From Euryarchaeota archaeon UBA596 (lineage in GTDB: Archaea; Thermoplasmatota; Poseidoniia; Poseidoniales; Poseidoniaceae): a stretch of 14,094 nt of DNA. Positions 11,808-14,094 of this stretch are shown here, piece by piece. Position numbers and translations under genes: made by a program. The DNA is taken from positions 1 to 14,094 of the forward strand of contig DAGQ01000130.1 of the NCBI GenBank assembly GCA_002498205.1, given 5' to 3'. The notes under the pieces were generated by a model. That model was not told the origin of the DNA and searched no databases. It worked only from the letters and a program-made list of their open reading frames with translations. Numbering within the stretch: position 1 is the first letter of the stretch; each line of letters starts with the position of its first letter.

Positions 11808-13778
11808 TAATAATTCAGCATCTTCTGAAATGTAAGAGTCTTCTTCGTTAAAAGGCATAGATATCATTCCGTTTTGCATTCCTGCAAAAACCAATACAAC
11901 TGCAATTAATAACCCAAACATTATACCAGATACCATCAATACTGCACTTGAATCAAAGAAACCGCGTTCTTCTGTGATTATAACTGGTTCACTATCTTGA
12001 ATCGTTATGTGAACAATTGCATTAGCTGATGCATTATCACCTAATATTGCTCTAACCATTAATGTTTGATTTCCAATAATTGTATTACCCGGCAAATATT
12101 CTAATCTTTCTACTAACATTTCATGAGTAACCGAAACTTCGCCCTCACCTGCACTGTAATCGGGATGATCCATCCAATTATCACGCATATCCCAAGTTCT
12201 CCATTGAACTAGAACAGGATCGCCTTGTAATGCAAAATTTATCTCATCGCCCGCATATACGTGTACTTTATTATCCATGCTTTGATTTGTAAGTAAAGTT
12301 ACATTAAGATCTAAATTAATTCCATAAACTTGATTTGCGGCTTCCATTACTGATGGAAGTGAATTTACATGCCCATGCCCATAAACATTATTTTGACGAT
12401 TTTTAGGCAATAAATCTTCAGCACAGGGCTCATTTGCAAGCATGTATGCACACTCTCTGTAAGTTGCTGTTTCTTGCATAATATTCCTAACATCAAAGGG
12501 AGATATGTCTGGGTTTGCTTGATACATCAAAGCCGCTACTCCTGCTGCTCCAGGAGTTGCCATACTTGTTCCAGAAAAAGCAACATAACCATCTCCTGAA
12601 TTAGCCTCAGGGGCATTGACACTTGATCCTACAAAAGCAACATTAGGTTTTAATCTACCTTCTTCTGTAGGACCTTGGCTAGAATAAATTGCTATCGGAT
12701 TTTCTCCAGGATCACCTTCATTTTTATCAAGTGCCCCAACAGTAATCACATCCTCTGCAGAACCTGGAGTTCCTATTTGAAAACTTACAGCACTATTTCC
12801 TGCAGCAATAAATAATGCCACACCGGCACGCATCATCTCATTACCCATTCTGTTAACTGATTCTTCTTCAGAACTTGTCCATTCAATAGCCCCTGGACCA
12901 CCTAAACTCATACTAGCAGCACGAATATTGAAATCATGCTTCTTCTCAACGGTCCACTCCATTCCTCTCATTACTGTAGCAAAAGAACCTGAGCCACCTT
13001 CATCTAACACTTTTACACCGACTAACTGTGCTTGTGGAGCAACTCCCACATGAGCATGATCAGGTGCTCCTGTACCTGCAGTAATCCCTGCACAATGAGT
13101 ACCATGTCCTTGATCATCATAAGGGAATATTTCTGTACCATTTTCTAAATCTGGATTATTTACAGGATCATAAAATGCTATAATTTTTGGATCATTTGTT
13201 GAATTATCATCATCTAAATCATCTAAACCTACGTGCATTCCATCAATTCCTGTATCAATAATTGAAACTACACTACCTGCACCAGTATAACCAGTATCTT
13301 GCCAAACTTGGGTAACACCATGACTCTCAACAACATGGTCCATAGCAGTTGTTAATCGCCCATCTAGTTCTACAAATACCACTCCTGGAAGTTCAACTAG
13401 ATCATTAATATATTCTAATGGAATTCTACCTGCCATTGAATCAATTAAATGATAACGGAATTGTGTTTGAAAATGTAACCGTTCCTCTAACATTAGTTCA
13501 TCTGCCTCAGTTGGTGTATGATCAAAATCTACAATCACACTAATTGTATTTTCTTCATCTAACCAACCTCCGCCGCCTCCTCCTGCAGCTGCAAGTGGGA
13601 TTGCATCATGGATTCTATCTCTATTTTCATCCATATTTGTTGTTTCCCACCAAGGTATTTCTTGCACATCTTCTACTACTTGTTCAGTAATAGGAGACAT
13701 TGCAACAACAACTGGAGGTATTAAAAAAAGTAAGACAAAAATCAATGCAATAGTTCGACTGTAGGACATAAGCAACAT
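11802..13778 (-). CDS. subtilisin-like serine protease (S8), secreted and membrane-anchored
   Basis: 658-residue exported protease. Residues 1-26 form a Sec signal peptide (hydrophobic core ALIFVLLFLIPPVVV). A GGGGGG stretch at 66-71 precedes an inhibitor-I9-like prodomain at about 77-147 (ISVIVDFDHTPTEADE to VVFVELDG). The S8 catalytic domain has D175 in SIIDTGIDG, H225 in GHGTHCAG, the oxyanion N328 in AAGN and S405 in SGTSMATP, so the triad is complete. Residues about 488-595 are probably a beta-sandwich. A membrane helix at 612-633 and an acidic 25-residue cytoplasmic tail end the protein, giving a cell-surface enzyme for digesting external protein. The ATG at 13778 has TTATATCT at -32 to -25, fitting a leaderless mRNA; ATG 13769 is an alternative. 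It is divergent from a second subtilase gene. Confidence 0.96.
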   Translation of the reverse strand: MLLMSYSRTIALIFVLLFLIPPVVVAMSPITEQVVEDVQEIPWWETTNMDENRDRIHDAIPLAAAGGGGGGWLDEENTISVIVDFDHTPTEADELMLEERLHFQTQFRYHLIDSMAGRIPLEYINDLVELPGVVFVELDGRLTTAMDHVVESHGVTQVWQDTGYTGAGSVVSIIDTGIDGMHVGLDDLDDDNSTNDPKIIAFYDPVNNPDLENGTEIFPYDDQGHGTHCAGITAGTGAPDHAHVGVAPQAQLVGVKVLDEGGSGSFATVMRGMEWTVEKKHDFNIRAASMSLGGPGAIEWTSSEEESVNRMGNEMMRAGVALFIAAGNSAVSFQIGTPGSAEDVITVGALDKNEGDPGENPIAIYSSQGPTEEGRLKPNVAFVGSSVNAPEANSGDGYVAFSGTSMATPGAAGVAALMYQANPDISPFDVRNIMQETATYRECAYMLANEPCAEDLLPKNRQNNVYGHGHVNSLPSVMEAANQVYGINLDLNVTLLTNQSMDNKVHVYAGDEINFALQGDPVLVQWRTWDMRDNWMDHPDYSAGEGEVSVTHEMLVERLEYLPGNTIIGNQTLMVRAILGDNASANAIVHITIQDSEPVIITEERGFFDSSAVLMVSGIMFGLLIAVVLVFAGMQNGMISMPFNEEDSYISEDAELLD

Positions 13779-13860
13779 GCTATTGGAGATGGCCTGTTTT
13801 TTAGATATAACGGAATCTTGTAAACACTACACAAATAAAAGAGTGTTTGTAGGAGAGTTT
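13779..13860. promoter_or_regulatory. promoter region between divergent protease genes
   Basis: The TATA-like TTAGATATAA (13801-13810) reads TTATATCTAA toward the minus-strand protease at -32 to -23, a good leaderless spacing. Read forward it could also serve the lipoprotein gene with a leader of about 25 bases that would include GGAG at 13852-13855. Alternatively, ACAAATAAAA at 13831-13840 lies at -30 to -21 and would give a leaderless lipoprotein mRNA. The sequence alone does not decide between these. Confidence 0.55.
13822..13848. repeat. inverted repeat around ACAAATAAAA
   Basis: AAACACT (13822-13828) and AGTGTTT (13842-13848) are perfect 7-base arms around a 13-base A-rich centre that contains the TATA-like ACAAATAAAA. 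It may be an operator over the TATA box of the lipoprotein gene, or, if transcription starts upstream, a 5' hairpin just before the GGAG motif. Confidence 0.45.
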
Positions 13861-14094
13861 ATGCTAAGACGTTTAAATGCAATTATTCTTGTATCAATAA
13901 TGGCTTTTTCATGCCTTAGTGGCTGTATCGGGACTGATGAGATAGAAATTACTGAAACTGAAATTGATGAAGGGTGGAGACCATTTAGCGTCGTTGCTCC
14001 AATTGATACTGGAATAAATGTATATCACGACCATTTTAGAACAAATGAAACATACCCTCAAGAAGTATTGGATGGTTTAGGAGTTAATAAATGG
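13861..14094 (+). CDS. lipoprotein subtilisin-like protease, N-terminal part (cut by window edge)
   Basis: I translated 78 open codons from the ATG at 13861 to the window end. Residues 1-22 form a lipoprotein signal: MLRR, a hydrophobic stretch, then the lipobox L-S-G-C with C22 as the lipidated cysteine. After an acidic linker (TDEIEITETEIDE), the mature protein enters VVAPIDTGINVYHDHFR at 44-60. This matches the S8 pattern 'V-x-x-IDTGI' with the catalytic Asp at D49. The His and Ser motifs would lie beyond the edge, so the assignment rests on one motif. Only about 20 residues separate the lipid anchor from the catalytic domain, so there is no N-terminal I9-type prodomain, unlike the divergent neighbour. 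GGAG at 13852-13855 is a plausible Shine-Dalgarno. Confidence 0.82.
   Translation, partial: MLRRLNAIILVSIMAFSCLSGCIGTDEIEITETEIDEGWRPFSVVAPIDTGINVYHDHFRTNETYPQEVLDGLGVNKW

Noticed and set aside
1..14094. CRISPR arrays, tRNA, rRNA, insertion sequences or prophage genes
   Set aside because: I saw no regularly spaced repeats, cloverleaf-like sequence, transposase or integrase motif anywhere in the window.

Overview
The window looks like chromosomal DNA from an AT-rich planktonic archaeon, most likely Marine Group II or III Euryarchaeota (Poseidoniia or a close relative). The support is a TrmB-type archaeal regulator, TATA-box elements about 25-30 bases before several start codons with no room for a leader (leaderless transcription), and Shine-Dalgarno motifs mainly before internal genes. 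The gene set is also typical: class II photolyase, carotenoid genes, bacterial-type ribA and orn, and exported subtilases. The lineage is inferred; no rRNA or other marker gene is present. I see no tRNA, rRNA, CRISPR array, IS element or integrase. Genes are densely packed and no gap exceeds about 130 bases.

Layout. (1) 1-782, minus: 5' part of an acyl-CoA dehydrogenase gene running off the left edge. (2) 857-2335, plus: a MocA-like nucleotidyltransferase and an XdhC-family protein, both maturation factors for molybdenum hydroxylases; the hydroxylase itself is not here. (3) 2337-4765, minus: ribA (GTP cyclohydrolase II), a Bcp/PrxQ-like peroxiredoxin and a TrmB-like regulator, tightly coupled. 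(4) 4896-8119, plus, divergent from ribA: NUDIX hydrolase, class II CPD photolyase and ABC1/UbiB-family kinase. (5) 8162-11169: crtI (phytoene desaturase) followed without a gap by an ABA4-like (DUF4281) membrane protein, meeting crtB (phytoene synthase) tail to tail. (6) 11222-11761, minus: oligoribonuclease. (7) 11802-14094: two divergent subtilisin-like proteases, one with a signal peptide and C-terminal membrane anchor, the other a lipoprotein cut by the right edge.

Regions 3-5 read as a light and oxidative-stress block. RibA begins synthesis of flavin, the photolyase cofactor; peroxiredoxin removes peroxides; photolyase repairs UV damage; CrtB and CrtI make a C40 carotenoid; the ABA4-like protein may modify it; and UbiB-family kinases are tied to quinone and isoprenoid metabolism in other organisms. 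The shared ribA/NUDIX promoter carries two copies of ACTGTACAT, each beside a TATA element, and crtB has a near copy (ACTGTAACAT). This suggests, but does not prove, a common regulator. The most novel items are this candidate regulon, the ABA4-like protein where a lycopene cyclase might be expected, and the TrmB-like regulator with a possible V4R-like C-terminal domain.
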